Positions 1 to 5,512 of a stretch of DNA of 5,512 nucleotides are shown one piece after another. This DNA is from an uncultured Bordetella sp. GTDB taxonomy: Bacteria > Pseudomonadota > Gammaproteobacteria > Burkholderiales > Burkholderiaceae_B. Where the stretch lies: NCBI GenBank assembly GCA_937881145.1, contig CALGFL010000003.1, positions 1-5,512 on the forward strand, in the 5' to 3' direction. Numbering within the stretch: the first letter of the stretch is position 1; each line of letters starts with the position of its first letter. Below the pieces are notes generated by a model. That model made no database searches. It was not told the DNA's origin and saw only the letters and a list, made by a program, of their open reading frames with translations. The position numbers were made by a program, and so were the translations under genes.

Positions 1-478
1 TGTGCTCGCCAAAATCGAACAGCGAAGCGGCCTGCGGGTCCCTCGGCAGCCCCTCCCTCAACCGCTCGATCTCAATCCAGTCGGTGGCGCCCGCCAGCGT
101 CGAAATGAACGGCAGCCCATGCGCGATGCACTGGCGCTTCAAAGCCAGCATTTCGGGGAAAATCGAAGAGGGATCGACCGGATCGATGAGATAGATGGCG
201 CCGTCGAGCGACTCCTGCCCTTCGCGCGGCGGCGTCACCCGCGCCACCACCTTCATCAGACCGCCATCGCGGCCATAGGGGTAACGCACCAGGCCGCCAT
301 AGCCTTGCAGCATGCCTTCGCGCAGGATGGCGTCGTAGGCGCGGCCCACGGTGTGCAGCTCGATGCCAAGTTCGCGGATCGTGGCCGAGCAGGCGCGCAG
401 CCAGGCGAACAACGCGGCATCGGGCGTCGCGTGGTGCAGACGGTTAGCCGTGAGGCCGAAGCGCAGTGTAGTAAACAT
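1..478 (-). CDS. methylglyoxal-synthase-fold protein, 3' end cut by window
   Basis: I translated 159 codons from an ATG at 478; the gene runs off the left edge. The fold is recognisable by comparison with E. coli MgsA (glycerone phosphate to methylglyoxal). The segment YPYGRDGG (residues 66-73) matches MgsA GPMGGDQQ and keeps the catalytic Asp71. YLIDPVDP (96-103) matches FFWDPLNA and keeps Asp91. GLPFISTLAGATDWI (121-135) matches the C-terminal strand and helix. Other MgsA active-site residues are not kept. AHD (His19, Asp20) reads ANR at 11-13, His98 aligns with Ile106 and Asp101 with Glu109, and the TGTTG phosphate loop reads VGRAY. The start has a weak AAGG 9 nt upstream. It lies downstream of iscX on the same strand, beyond a terminator-like hairpin. 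The MGS-like fold is fairly sure. Methylglyoxal synthase activity is doubtful, and automatic annotation as mgsA may mislead. Confidence 0.72.
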   Translation of the reverse strand, partial: MFTTLRFGLTANRLHHATPDAALFAWLRACSATIRELGIELHTVGRAYDAILREGMLQGYGGLVRYPYGRDGGLMKVVARVTPPREGQESLDGAIYLIDPVDPSSIFPEMLALKRQCIAHGLPFISTLAGATDWIEIERLREGLPRDPQAASLFDFGEH

Positions 479-504
479 GGCCGGGAACCTTGCGCAATGA
501 TGCA

Positions 505-526
505 AAAGCCGGATTATCCCGGCTTT
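505..526 (-). terminator. probable terminator hairpin after iscX
   Basis: A perfect 8-bp inverted repeat (AAAGCCGG/CCGGCTTT) encloses a 6-nt loop. On the minus strand the right arm runs into TTTT, a short U-tract. It starts 15 nt past the iscX stop codon, where the isc operon would be expected to end. The other strand has a broken T-run (TTTCTTGTTTC), so it could also stop transcription from the opposite direction. The U-tract is short, so termination may be partial and the gene at 478 may receive read-through. The loop itself reads GATAAT on the minus strand. Confidence 0.7.
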
Positions 527-541
527 CTTGTTTCAATGCAC

Positions 542-736
542 TTACTCGGCTTCGTCGATCCAGGCCATCTGAATGGCCTCGAGCACCTTCTCGCCGCAAT
601 GCGCGGGGTCGTCGTCAAAGCCCGGCAGAGCCAGCACCCAGTCGCGCAATTGGGTAAAGCGCACGGTCTTGGCATCGGCCTGGGGATGGGCGTCGGTCAA
701 GGCGGCGGCGATTATATAGACGTCAGTCCACTTCAT
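542..736 (-). CDS. iscX: IscX, ISC regulatory/adaptor protein
   Basis: A 64-residue acidic protein that aligns end to end with E. coli IscX (66 aa). It starts MKWTD, has KTVRFTQLRDWV in the middle and FDDDPAHCGEKVLEAI further on, and ends in the family-typical WIDEAE. IscX (YfhJ) is a small winged-helix-like cytosolic protein that binds iron and IscS and modulates the rate of cluster formation on IscU. A longer reading of the same frame, up to about 934, only shadows fdx. The ATG at 736 is chosen because it matches the family N-terminus and shares its A with the fdx stop codon (TGATG), indicating translational coupling. An AAGGA at 746-750 can serve as ribosome binding site. The stop is TAA. 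It is the last gene of the operon. Confidence 0.95.
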   Translation of the reverse strand: MKWTDVYIIAAALTDAHPQADAKTVRFTQLRDWVLALPGFDDDPAHCGEKVLEAIQMAWIDEAE

Positions 737-1077
737 CAGTGATCTTCCTTGGCGTGGTTGATCGTGTATTTGGGAATCTCGATGGTGAGATCCTGCGAAC
801 CGATCCTGGCCTGGCACGACAGGCGCGAGATGGGCGACAGGCCCCAGGCCTTGTCCAGCATGTCCTCTTCCGAATCGGTGGCTTCGTCCAGCGAGCCATA
901 ACCCTGGCGTACGATCACGTGGCAGGTGGTGCAAGCGCAGGACAGCTCGCAGGCGTGCTCGATCTCGATGTGGTTGTCGAGCAACACGCGGCAGATCGAA
1001 ACGCCCTGCGGCGCATCGGCGATCTTCGCGCCTTCGGGGCAGAGTTCGGGGTGAGGCAGAATGGTCAGGCTGGGCAT
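736..1077 (-). CDS. fdx: ISC-type [2Fe-2S] ferredoxin
   Basis: A 113-residue adrenodoxin-type ferredoxin, very close in length and sequence to E. coli Fdx (111 aa). Cluster ligands are Cys43, Cys49, Cys52 and Cys88, in HACELSCACTTCH and RLSCQAR. The additional conserved Cys47 inside the loop is also present. EEDMLDKAWGL (70-80) and the C-terminal IPKYTINHAKE are hallmarks of the ISC ferredoxin. It donates electrons for reduction of sulfur on IscS/IscU and for reductive coupling to [4Fe-4S] clusters. The ATG at 1077 gives MPSLTILPHPELCPEG, which matches the family start. The 57-nt spacer after hscA has a run of seven A residues but no clear Shine-Dalgarno before the ATG. The stop overlaps the iscX start by one base. 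Confidence 0.97.
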   Translation of the reverse strand: MPSLTILPHPELCPEGAKIADAPQGVSICRVLLDNHIEIEHACELSCACTTCHVIVRQGYGSLDEATDSEEDMLDKAWGLSPISRLSCQARIGSQDLTIEIPKYTINHAKEDH

Positions 1078-1134
1078 GGCTGCGATGTTTTTTTCAATGG
1101 ACTGTGTTCGTTACGCGTGGTGAGGCAGATTCGG

Positions 1135-3000
1135 TCATGCCAGTTCGTCGAGCTTGCGGCCGGACAGCGCCTTGCGGATGCTGCGGTCCATGCGCCGCGC
1201 AGCAAACTCATCGGTGGCCGACGACAAGGCCTGCACCGCGGCGCGCACGGCCTGCACATCGTCGTTTCCGACCACCGCATCCGCGCCTTGCAGCGCCGTG
1301 TCGACCGCGGCGCGCTCCTCGTCGGACAGCAAATCGGCATCGTTGACCAGGGCCGCGCGCACCGATTCGGCCAGTTGCCTGGCCTCGACCTGCTGCTCGC
1401 GCAGCATGCGGGCCTGGGCGTCGCTATCGGCCTCGCGCACACTGTCGGACAGCATGCGGGCGATTTCCTCGTCGGACAGGCCGTAAGACGGTTTGACGGT
1501 CACGGCCGCTTCGATACCCGTGCTCTGTTCGCGCGCCGTCACGCTCAAGAGGCCGTCGGCGTCGACCTGGAAGGTCACGCGAATGCGCGCCGCGCCCGCC
1601 ACCATGGGCGGAATGCCGCGCAGCTCGAAGCGTGCCAGCGACCGGCAGTCGGACACCAGCTCGCGCTCGCCCTGCACCACGTGCACGCTCATGGCAGTCT
1701 GGCCGTCTTTGAACGTGGTGAATTCCTGGGCCCGTGCCACGGGGATGGTACTGTTGCGCGGGATCACGCGCTCGACCAGCTCACCCATGGTTTCCAGGCC
1801 CAGCGACAGCGGGATCACGTCCAGCAGCAGCCAGTCTTCGCCCGGCGCGCGGTTACCGGCCAGCAGATTGGCCTGCAGCGCCGCGCCCAGCGCCACGACT
1901 TCGTCGGGGTTCAGGTCCACCAGCGGTTCGGTGCCGAACAGCGTGCCCACGGCGCGGCGCACCAGCGGCATGCGGGTCGAGCCGCCCACCATGACCACGC
2001 CGCACACGTCGCAGGCCGCGAGCTTGGCGTCGCGCAGCGCATTGCGCGCACTGTCCAGCGTGCGGTCGATCAGCGGCTGCGCCCAGGCCTCGAACTCGGC
2101 TCGGGTGATGTCGCGCGCCAGCTCGCGGCCGTCGGCCAGCGTCAAGGCGTAGCGCGCCTTCTCCTGGTCGCTCAAGGCTTCGCGCACCGCGCGGGCGGTC
2201 ACCATCAATGCGCGCCGGTCTCCCGGCGTGAAATCAGCGCGCGCCGGCAAGTCCGCCAGCACGCGCTCGACGATCACGGCGTCGAAATCATCGCCGCCCA
2301 GCGCAGTGTCGCCGCCTGTAGCGATTACCTCGAACACGCCGCGCGACAGGCGCAGAATCGAAATGTCGAAAGTGCCGCCGCCCAGGTCATAGACGGCATA
2401 GACGCCCTCGGCCGAGTTGTCCAGGCCATAGGCGATCGCCGCCGCGGTAGGTTCGTTCAGCAGGCGCAGCACGTTCAGACCCGCCAGCCGCGCGGCATCG
2501 CGGGTAGCCTGGCGCTGCGCGTCGTCGAAATAGGCCGGCACGGTAATTACCGCGCCCACCAGGTCGTCGCCCAATACATCCTCGGCACGCTGGCGCAGCA
2601 CGGCCAGGATCTGCGCCGACACTTGCACCGGACTCAGATCGCCCTGCGCCGTGCGCAGCCGCACCATGCCGGGCGCATCGACGAACTCGTAAGGCGCGCC
2701 GCTGGCCTGTGCCTCGGCCAGCGAGCGGCCCATGAAGCGCTTGACCGAGACGATGGTGTTGCGCGAATCGGCGGTCTGTTGGGCCTGAGCCTCGTAGCCC
2801 GTGGGCGTGCGGCCGTCGGGCAGATACTGCACGATCGAAGGCAGCAGCACCCGTCCCTGGGCATCGGGCAGCACTTCGGCCACGCTGCTGCGCACCGCGG
2901 CAACCAGGGAGTTGGTCGTGCCCAGGTCTATGCCCACCGCCAGCCGACGCTGGTGAGGTGCGGGCGATTCGCCGGGTTCGGATATCTGCAATAAAGCCAT
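1135..3000 (-). CDS. hscA: HscA, specialised Hsp70 chaperone for Fe-S assembly
   Basis: A 621-residue DnaK-family ATPase (E. coli HscA has 616 aa). The N-terminus [20 protein letters not shown] is almost the same as E. coli HscA and sets it apart from DnaK. The nucleotide-binding domain shows the phosphate-1 motif GIDLGTTNS (23-31), [21 protein letters not shown] (154-174), phosphate-2 [11 protein letters not shown] (204-214) and the adenosine motif [10 protein letters not shown] (336-345). The interdomain linker [11 protein letters not shown] lies at 391-401, followed by the substrate-binding beta domain ([18 protein letters not shown]) and a helical lid. It binds the LPPVK loop of IscU, is stimulated by HscB, and promotes cluster transfer to acceptors in the cytosol. 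AGAGG at 3006-3010, 5 nt before the ATG, is a usable ribosome binding site. The 121-nt spacer upstream is unusually long for this operon and is structured. Confidence 0.97.
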   Translation of the reverse strand: MALLQISEPGESPAPHQRRLAVGIDLGTTNSLVAAVRSSVAEVLPDAQGRVLLPSIVQYLPDGRTPTGYEAQAQQTADSRNTIVSVKRFMGRSLAEAQASGAPYEFVDAPGMVRLRTAQGDLSPVQVSAQILAVLRQRAEDVLGDDLVGAVITVPAYFDDAQRQATRDAARLAGLNVLRLLNEPTAAAIAYGLDNSAEGVYAVYDLGGGTFDISILRLSRGVFEVIATGGDTALGGDDFDAVIVERVLADLPARADFTPGDRRALMVTARAVREALSDQEKARYALTLADGRELARDITRAEFEAWAQPLIDRTLDSARNALRDAKLAACDVCGVVMVGGSTRMPLVRRAVGTLFGTEPLVDLNPDEVVALGAALQANLLAGNRAPGEDWLLLDVIPLSLGLETMGELVERVIPRNSTIPVARAQEFTTFKDGQTAMSVHVVQGERELVSDCRSLARFELRGIPPMVAGAARIRVTFQVDADGLLSVTAREQSTGIEAAVTVKPSYGLSDEEIARMLSDSVREADSDAQARMLREQQVEARQLAESVRAALVNDADLLSDEERAAVDTALQGADAVVGNDDVQAVRAAVQALSSATDEFAARRMDRSIRKALSGRKLDELA

Positions 3001-3005
3001 GTCAG

Positions 3006-3010
3006 CCTCT
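3006..3010 (-). promoter_or_regulatory. ribosome binding site of hscA
   Basis: The minus strand reads AGAGG, then 5 nt (CTGAC), then the hscA ATG. It lies about 9 nt beyond the foot of the spacer hairpin at 3020-3047, so folding or unfolding of that hairpin could influence access to it (inference). Confidence 0.5.
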
Positions 3011-3019
3011 GCACGGCCG

Positions 3020-3047
3020 CCCGAAGGAGGCTGAAGCCCCCTTCGGG
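3020..3047 (-). repeat. inverted repeat / mRNA hairpin in hscB-hscA spacer
   Basis: The arms CCCGAAGG (3020-3027) and CCTTCGGG (3040-3047) pair over 8 bp. After one A/C mismatch the stem continues for 3 bp (GGC/GCC) and closes on a 4-nt loop. A competing, shorter stem, GCCCCC/GGGGGC at 3036-3050 with a 3-nt loop, shares one arm, so the two cannot form together. On the minus (mRNA) strand no U-tract follows, so this is unlikely to be a strong intrinsic terminator. It may act as an RNA-processing or stability element, or as a partial attenuator, setting the HscA level apart from the upstream genes. The rest of the spacer (3048-3121) shows no convincing promoter or reading frame. Confidence 0.6.
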
Positions 3048-3121
3048 GGCATTGAATTTAGTGAACGTGGGGGCATATATTTCTTCCGGGTTTGCAGCAC
3101 GAGCCTCGATTGGGACTCGCA

Positions 3122-3631
3122 CTATACCGGCCGCAGCGCCGCCAGCTCCTGTTCGATCTTGTCGATGAACAGCCACTCGCGCACGCGCGCGGCGGCGGCC
3201 GCATAATCGCGCCGGCCATCGAGCAGTTCGCATACTTGCTTGCGCATGTCGGCCTGCGCCGCATCGAGCTCGGCCCGCAGCGTCACTGCGATCCCGGCGT
3301 CGCGGCGCGCGTCGTCCAGCATCTCGCGCCATAGCATCTGCTGCATCAGGAAAGCCGGCGCCATGGCCGTATTGCTTTCGGTCTGAAGGTCCACGCCGGC
3401 CTGCTCGCACAGGTAGCGGGCGCGCAAGAGCGGGTTGCGCAGCTGCCGATAAGCCTCGTTGGCGCGCGCCGCCCACTGCATGGCCACACGGCGCTCGACC
3501 GCACTGGCCGTGGCGTAGCGGTCAGGATGCACCTGCGCCGCCACTTCGCGCCAGGCGCGCTCCAGCGCCTCTTCGTCCAGCCCGAACCGCGCTGGCAGCC
3601 CGAACAGACTGAAATGATCGTCTACCGCCAC
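3122..3631 (-). CDS. hscB: HscB, J-domain co-chaperone of HscA
   Basis: A 169-residue protein (E. coli HscB has 171 aa). The N-terminal J domain begins DDHFSLFGLPARFGLD and carries the HPD signature at 35-37 (QVHPDRY), which stimulates the HscA ATPase. NEAYRQLRNPLLRARYL (58-74) is the conserved helix III/IV region. The C-terminal three-helix domain binds IscU. AFLMQQMLWRE (93-103) matches E. coli AFLMEQLELRE, and FIDK near the C-terminus carries the conserved Phe of the IscU-binding patch. The start is GTG at 3631: no ATG fits the family N-terminus, and the frame begins only 7 nt after the iscA stop. No good Shine-Dalgarno precedes it, so translation probably depends on ribosomes finishing iscA. 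Confidence 0.95.
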   Translation of the reverse strand: MAVDDHFSLFGLPARFGLDEEALERAWREVAAQVHPDRYATASAVERRVAMQWAARANEAYRQLRNPLLRARYLCEQAGVDLQTESNTAMAPAFLMQQMLWREMLDDARRDAGIAVTLRAELDAAQADMRKQVCELLDGRRDYAAAAARVREWLFIDKIEQELAALRPV

Positions 3632-3638
3632 GGTCGTT

Positions 3639-3962
3639 CTACACCGAGAACGACTCGCCGCAGCCGCAGGTCGCTTTTTCGTTGGGGTTGCGGAACTTGA
3701 AACCTTCGTTCAAACCTTCGCGTGCGTAGTCCAGCTCGGTGCCGTCGATGTACGACATGCTCTTTGCGTCGACGAAAACCTTGACGCCGAAATTCTCGAA
3801 CACCAGATCGGTCGGATCGGGCTCGTCGACGTATTCCAGCTTGTAGGCCATGCCCGAGCAACCGGTGGTGCGCACGCCCAGACGCAAGCCCACACCCTTG
3901 CCACGCTTGGCCAGGTAGCGGGTCACATGATTGGCCGCTTGTTGGGTCAGGGTGATGGACAT
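3639..3962 (-). CDS. iscA: IscA, A-type Fe-S carrier protein
   Basis: A 107-residue protein, the same length as E. coli IscA and strongly similar throughout: [13 protein letters not shown] at the start, [29 protein letters not shown] in the middle and [24 protein letters not shown] at the end. The three metal/cluster ligands are Cys35, Cys99 and Cys101. IscA binds iron or a [2Fe-2S]/[4Fe-4S] cluster and passes it to apo-enzymes, mainly in [4Fe-4S] maturation. The frame is open up to 4004, but the upstream extension overlaps iscU and is not part of the family. The ATG at 3962 lies one base past the iscU stop (TGATATG) and has no close Shine-Dalgarno, so it is probably translationally coupled to iscU. 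The closest paralogue alternative is ErpA, but the operon position and N-terminus favour IscA. Confidence 0.97.
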   Translation of the reverse strand: MSITLTQQAANHVTRYLAKRGKGVGLRLGVRTTGCSGMAYKLEYVDEPDPTDLVFENFGVKVFVDAKSMSYIDGTELDYAREGLNEGFKFRNPNEKATCGCGESFSV

Positions 3963-3963
3963 A

Positions 3964-4377
3964 TCAATGCGCCGCGACGGCCTCGGCTTCGACGGTTTCG
4001 CCATGTTTGGCGCGATAGTCGTTGACAGCCGCCTTGATGGCGTCCTCGGCCAGGATGGAACAGTGGATCTTCACCGGCGGCAGGGCCAATTCTTCGGCGA
4101 TCTGCGTATTGCGGATGGTCATGGCCTCGTCCAGCGTCTTGCCCTTGACCCATTCGGTGACCAGAGAGCTCGATGCGATGGCCGAACCGCAGCCGTAGGT
4201 CTTGAAGCGCGCGTCTTCGATGAGGCCGTCGGCGCCCACCTTGATCTGCAGTTTCATGACGTCGCCGCAAGCCGGCGCGCCGACCATGCCGGTGCCGACC
4301 GACTCGTCGCCCTTGTCAAACGAGCCGACGTTGCGGGGGTTTTCGTAGTGATCCAGAACTTTTTCGCTATAAGACAT
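3964..4377 (-). CDS. iscU: IscU, Fe-S cluster scaffold protein
   Basis: A 137-residue scaffold on which the [2Fe-2S] cluster is built. The ligands are Cys37 (APACGD), Asp39, Cys63 (TYGCGSA), His105 and Cys106 (KIHCSI). The LPPVK loop that HscA recognises is at 99-103. The N-terminus [21 protein letters not shown] is typical of the family. It receives sulfane sulfur from IscS, uses electrons from Fdx, and releases the cluster with HscA/HscB. The protein is about nine residues longer than E. coli IscU (128 aa), because of an Ala/Glu-rich tail after YRAKHG; no function can be assigned to that tail. It has the best ribosome binding site in the window. It follows iscS after 27 nt and is almost joined to iscA. 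Confidence 0.98.
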   Translation of the reverse strand: MSYSEKVLDHYENPRNVGSFDKGDESVGTGMVGAPACGDVMKLQIKVGADGLIEDARFKTYGCGSAIASSSLVTEWVKGKTLDEAMTIRNTQIAEELALPPVKIHCSILAEDAIKAAVNDYRAKHGETVEAEAVAAH

Positions 4378-4383
4378 GATTTT

Positions 4384-4388
4384 CTCCT
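4384..4388 (-). promoter_or_regulatory. strong ribosome binding site of iscU
   Basis: AGGAG on the minus strand, 6 nt (AAAATC) before the iscU ATG at 4377. The A-rich spacing and near-consensus core suggest efficient translation of the scaffold. A small 4-bp stem with a 3-nt loop (4395-4405) sits just upstream, at the iscS stop codon; it is too small to call a regulator. Confidence 0.75.
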
Positions 4389-4404
4389 ACTGATACGCTT
4401 TGCG

Positions 4405-5512
4405 TCAGTGCGCCGCCCATTGGACGCTGTTCAAATCGATACCGTCCTTGGCCATTTCCCAAAGCGGCGACATATCGCGCAGCTTGCCCACGCGGCTCTT
4501 GATCAGGTCGACGGCGAAGTCGATTTCCTGCTCGGTGGTAAAACGGCCGATGGTGAAGCGGATGGAACTGTGCGCCAGTTCGTCGTTGCGGCCCAGGGCA
4601 CGCAGCACGTAGGACGGCTCCAGGCTGGCCGAGGTACAGGCCGAACCGCTGGAGACGGCCAGTTCCTTGATCGCCATGATCAGGGACTCGCCCTCGACAT
4701 AGTTGAAGCTGACGTTCAAATTGTGCGGCACGCGGTGTTCCATGCTGCCGTTGACGTAGGTTTCTTCGATCCGCGTGAGGCCCTTGTAGAGACGGTCGCG
4801 CAGCATGCGGATGCGCTCGTTCTCGGTGCCCATTTCTTCGCGGGCCAGGCGGAAGGCCTCGCCCATGCCGACGATCTGGTGAGTGGCCAGCGTGCCCGAG
4901 CGGAAGCCGCGCTCGTGGCCGCCGCCGTGCATCTGCGCTTCGATGCGCACGCGCGGCTTGCGGCGCACGTACAGCGCACCGATACCCTTGGGACCATAGG
5001 TCTTGTGGGCCGAGAACGACATGAGGTCGATCTTGAGCTTTTGCAGGTCGATCACGACCTTGCCGGTGGCCTGCGCCGCGTCGACGTGGAAAATGATGCC
5101 CTTCTCGCGGCAGATCTCGCCGATGGCCTCGACGTCCTGCACCACGCCGACTTCATTGTTGACCATCATCACCGACACCAGGATGGTGTCCGGGCGCAGC
5201 GCCGCCTTGAAGACATCCAGATCGATCAGGCCGTCTTCCTGTACGTCGAGATAGGTGACCTCGAAGCCTTGGCGCTCGAGCTCGCGGCAGGTGTCCAGCA
5301 CCGCCTTGTGCTCGGTCTTGACCGTGATGATGTGCTTGCCGCGCTCGGCGTAGAAATTGGCCGCGCCCTGGATGGCGAGGTGGTCGGACGCGGTGGCGCC
5401 TGAGGTCCAGACGATTTCGCGCGGAGCGGCGTTGACCAGCTTGGCCACTTCGGCGCGGGCGTTTTCCACGGCCCCCTCGGCCTCCCAGCCGAAGGCAAGG
5501 CCGCGCGAAGCC
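4405..5512 (-). CDS. iscS: IscS, cysteine desulfurase, N-terminus cut by window
   Basis: A class V aminotransferase-fold PLP enzyme that turns L-cysteine into L-alanine and a persulfide, and supplies sulfur to IscU and other acceptors. Reading continues to the right edge, beginning at the equivalent of E. coli Ala37, so about 36 residues lie outside; GTG 5469 is internal and is not the start. In E. coli numbering I see His104 (KTEHKA), Asp180 and Gln183 (HVDAAQ), the PLP lysine Lys206 ([12 protein letters not shown], codon 5002-5004) and the catalytic Cys328 ([10 protein letters not shown], codon 4636-4638). The C-terminus [20 protein letters not shown] is typical of IscS and contributes to IscU docking. 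From about residue 85 onward everything fits an active enzyme. Near the window edge, seven normally conserved positions differ (40, 41, 49, 65, 77, 80, 84), which may reflect sequence error. An iscR gene and the operon promoter would be expected further right. Confidence 0.96.
   Translation of the reverse strand, partial: ASRGLAFGWEAEGAVENARAEVAKLVNAAPREIVWTSGATASDHLAIQGAANFYAERGKHIITVKTEHKAVLDTCRELERQGFEVTYLDVQEDGLIDLDVFKAALRPDTILVSVMMVNNEVGVVQDVEAIGEICREKGIIFHVDAAQATGKVVIDLQKLKIDLMSFSAHKTYGPKGIGALYVRRKPRVRIEAQMHGGGHERGFRSGTLATHQIVGMGEAFRLAREEMGTENERIRMLRDRLYKGLTRIEETYVNGSMEHRVPHNLNVSFNYVEGESLIMAIKELAVSSGSACTSASLEPSYVLRALGRNDELAHSSIRFTIGRFTTEQEIDFAVDLIKSRVGKLRDMSPLWEMAKDGIDLNSVQWAAH

Noticed and set aside
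2..742. A 246-codon + strand frame across the left end, the terminator and iscX
   Set aside because: It runs antisense through the MGS-like gene, the hairpin and iscX. The Arg/Gln/His-rich product is typical of a shadow frame.
542..934. Long 130-codon version of the iscX frame
   Set aside because: The extra N-terminal 66 residues overlap fdx and have no counterpart in IscX, which begins at MKWTD in the family.
739..2994. A 751-codon open frame on the + strand opposite fdx and hscA
   Set aside because: It lies wholly antisense to well-recognised genes. Its translation is a low-complexity mix of Arg, His, Gln, Ala and Gly with no domain I recognise. Long stop-free antisense frames are common in GC-rich genes because of codon bias.
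3048..3121. Possible internal promoter for hscA around the AT-rich stretch near 3073-3083
   Set aside because: A TATATG-like hexamer is present on the minus strand, but I find no -35 at an acceptable distance, so it is not supported.
3639..4004. Long 121-codon version of iscA
   Set aside because: The added 14 residues ([14 protein letters not shown]) overlap the end of iscU and are not found in IscA. The start at 3962 gives exactly the family N-terminus and length.
4388..4412. Regulatory hairpin or small-RNA site in the iscS-iscU spacer, as for RyhB in E. coli
   Set aside because: The 27-nt spacer offers only a 4-bp stem with a 3-nt loop, and no complementary small RNA can be shown from this window.
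3931..5403. A 490-codon open frame on the + strand opposite iscU and iscS
   Set aside because: It is an antisense shadow of two highly conserved genes. The His/Asp/Val/Ala-rich translation matches no family I know, and no ribosome binding site or promoter supports it.

Overview
The window holds most of a housekeeping iron-sulfur cluster assembly (ISC) operon. All genes read on the minus strand, so from right to left. The order is iscS (N-terminus cut by the window edge), iscU, iscA, hscB, hscA, fdx, iscX, the same order as the Escherichia coli operon. An iscR regulator would be expected to the right, outside the window. The base composition is GC-rich. The protein sequences stay close to E. 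coli (for example the HscA N-terminus and the Fdx cysteine region) but have a beta-proteobacterial flavour. I infer a Burkholderiales member, probably Alcaligenaceae (Bordetella/Achromobacter-like). That placement comes from recall, not from a search.

Layout from right to left. iscS (5512-4405) is followed after 27 nt by iscU (4377-3964), which has a strong Shine-Dalgarno (SD). iscU and iscA (3962-3639) are 1 nt apart. hscB (3631-3122) follows 7 nt later with a GTG start. A 121-nt spacer carrying a strong inverted repeat separates hscB from hscA (3000-1135). A 57-nt spacer leads to fdx (1077-736), whose stop codon overlaps the iscX start by 1 nt (736-542). A short spacer with a terminator-like hairpin follows. 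The window then ends inside a same-strand gene (478-1) for a methylglyoxal-synthase-fold protein that lacks several catalytic residues of the classical enzyme.

How the genes work together: IscS takes sulfur from cysteine and passes it to the scaffold IscU. Fdx supplies electrons and IscX tunes IscS. The HscA/HscB chaperone pair recognises the LPPVK loop of IscU and drives cluster release. IscA is an A-type carrier for the finished or intermediate clusters.

The operon itself is ordinary, and I see no new system. The points most worth a second look are: a cluster of changes at nearly invariant IscS positions, all within about 135 bases of the right edge and all involving an expected T on the + strand (possible sequence error); the degenerate active site of the methylglyoxal-synthase-like protein; and the structured hscB-hscA spacer. 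I see no tRNA, rRNA, CRISPR array, insertion sequence or phage gene. Gene-free stretches are all shorter than 130 bases.
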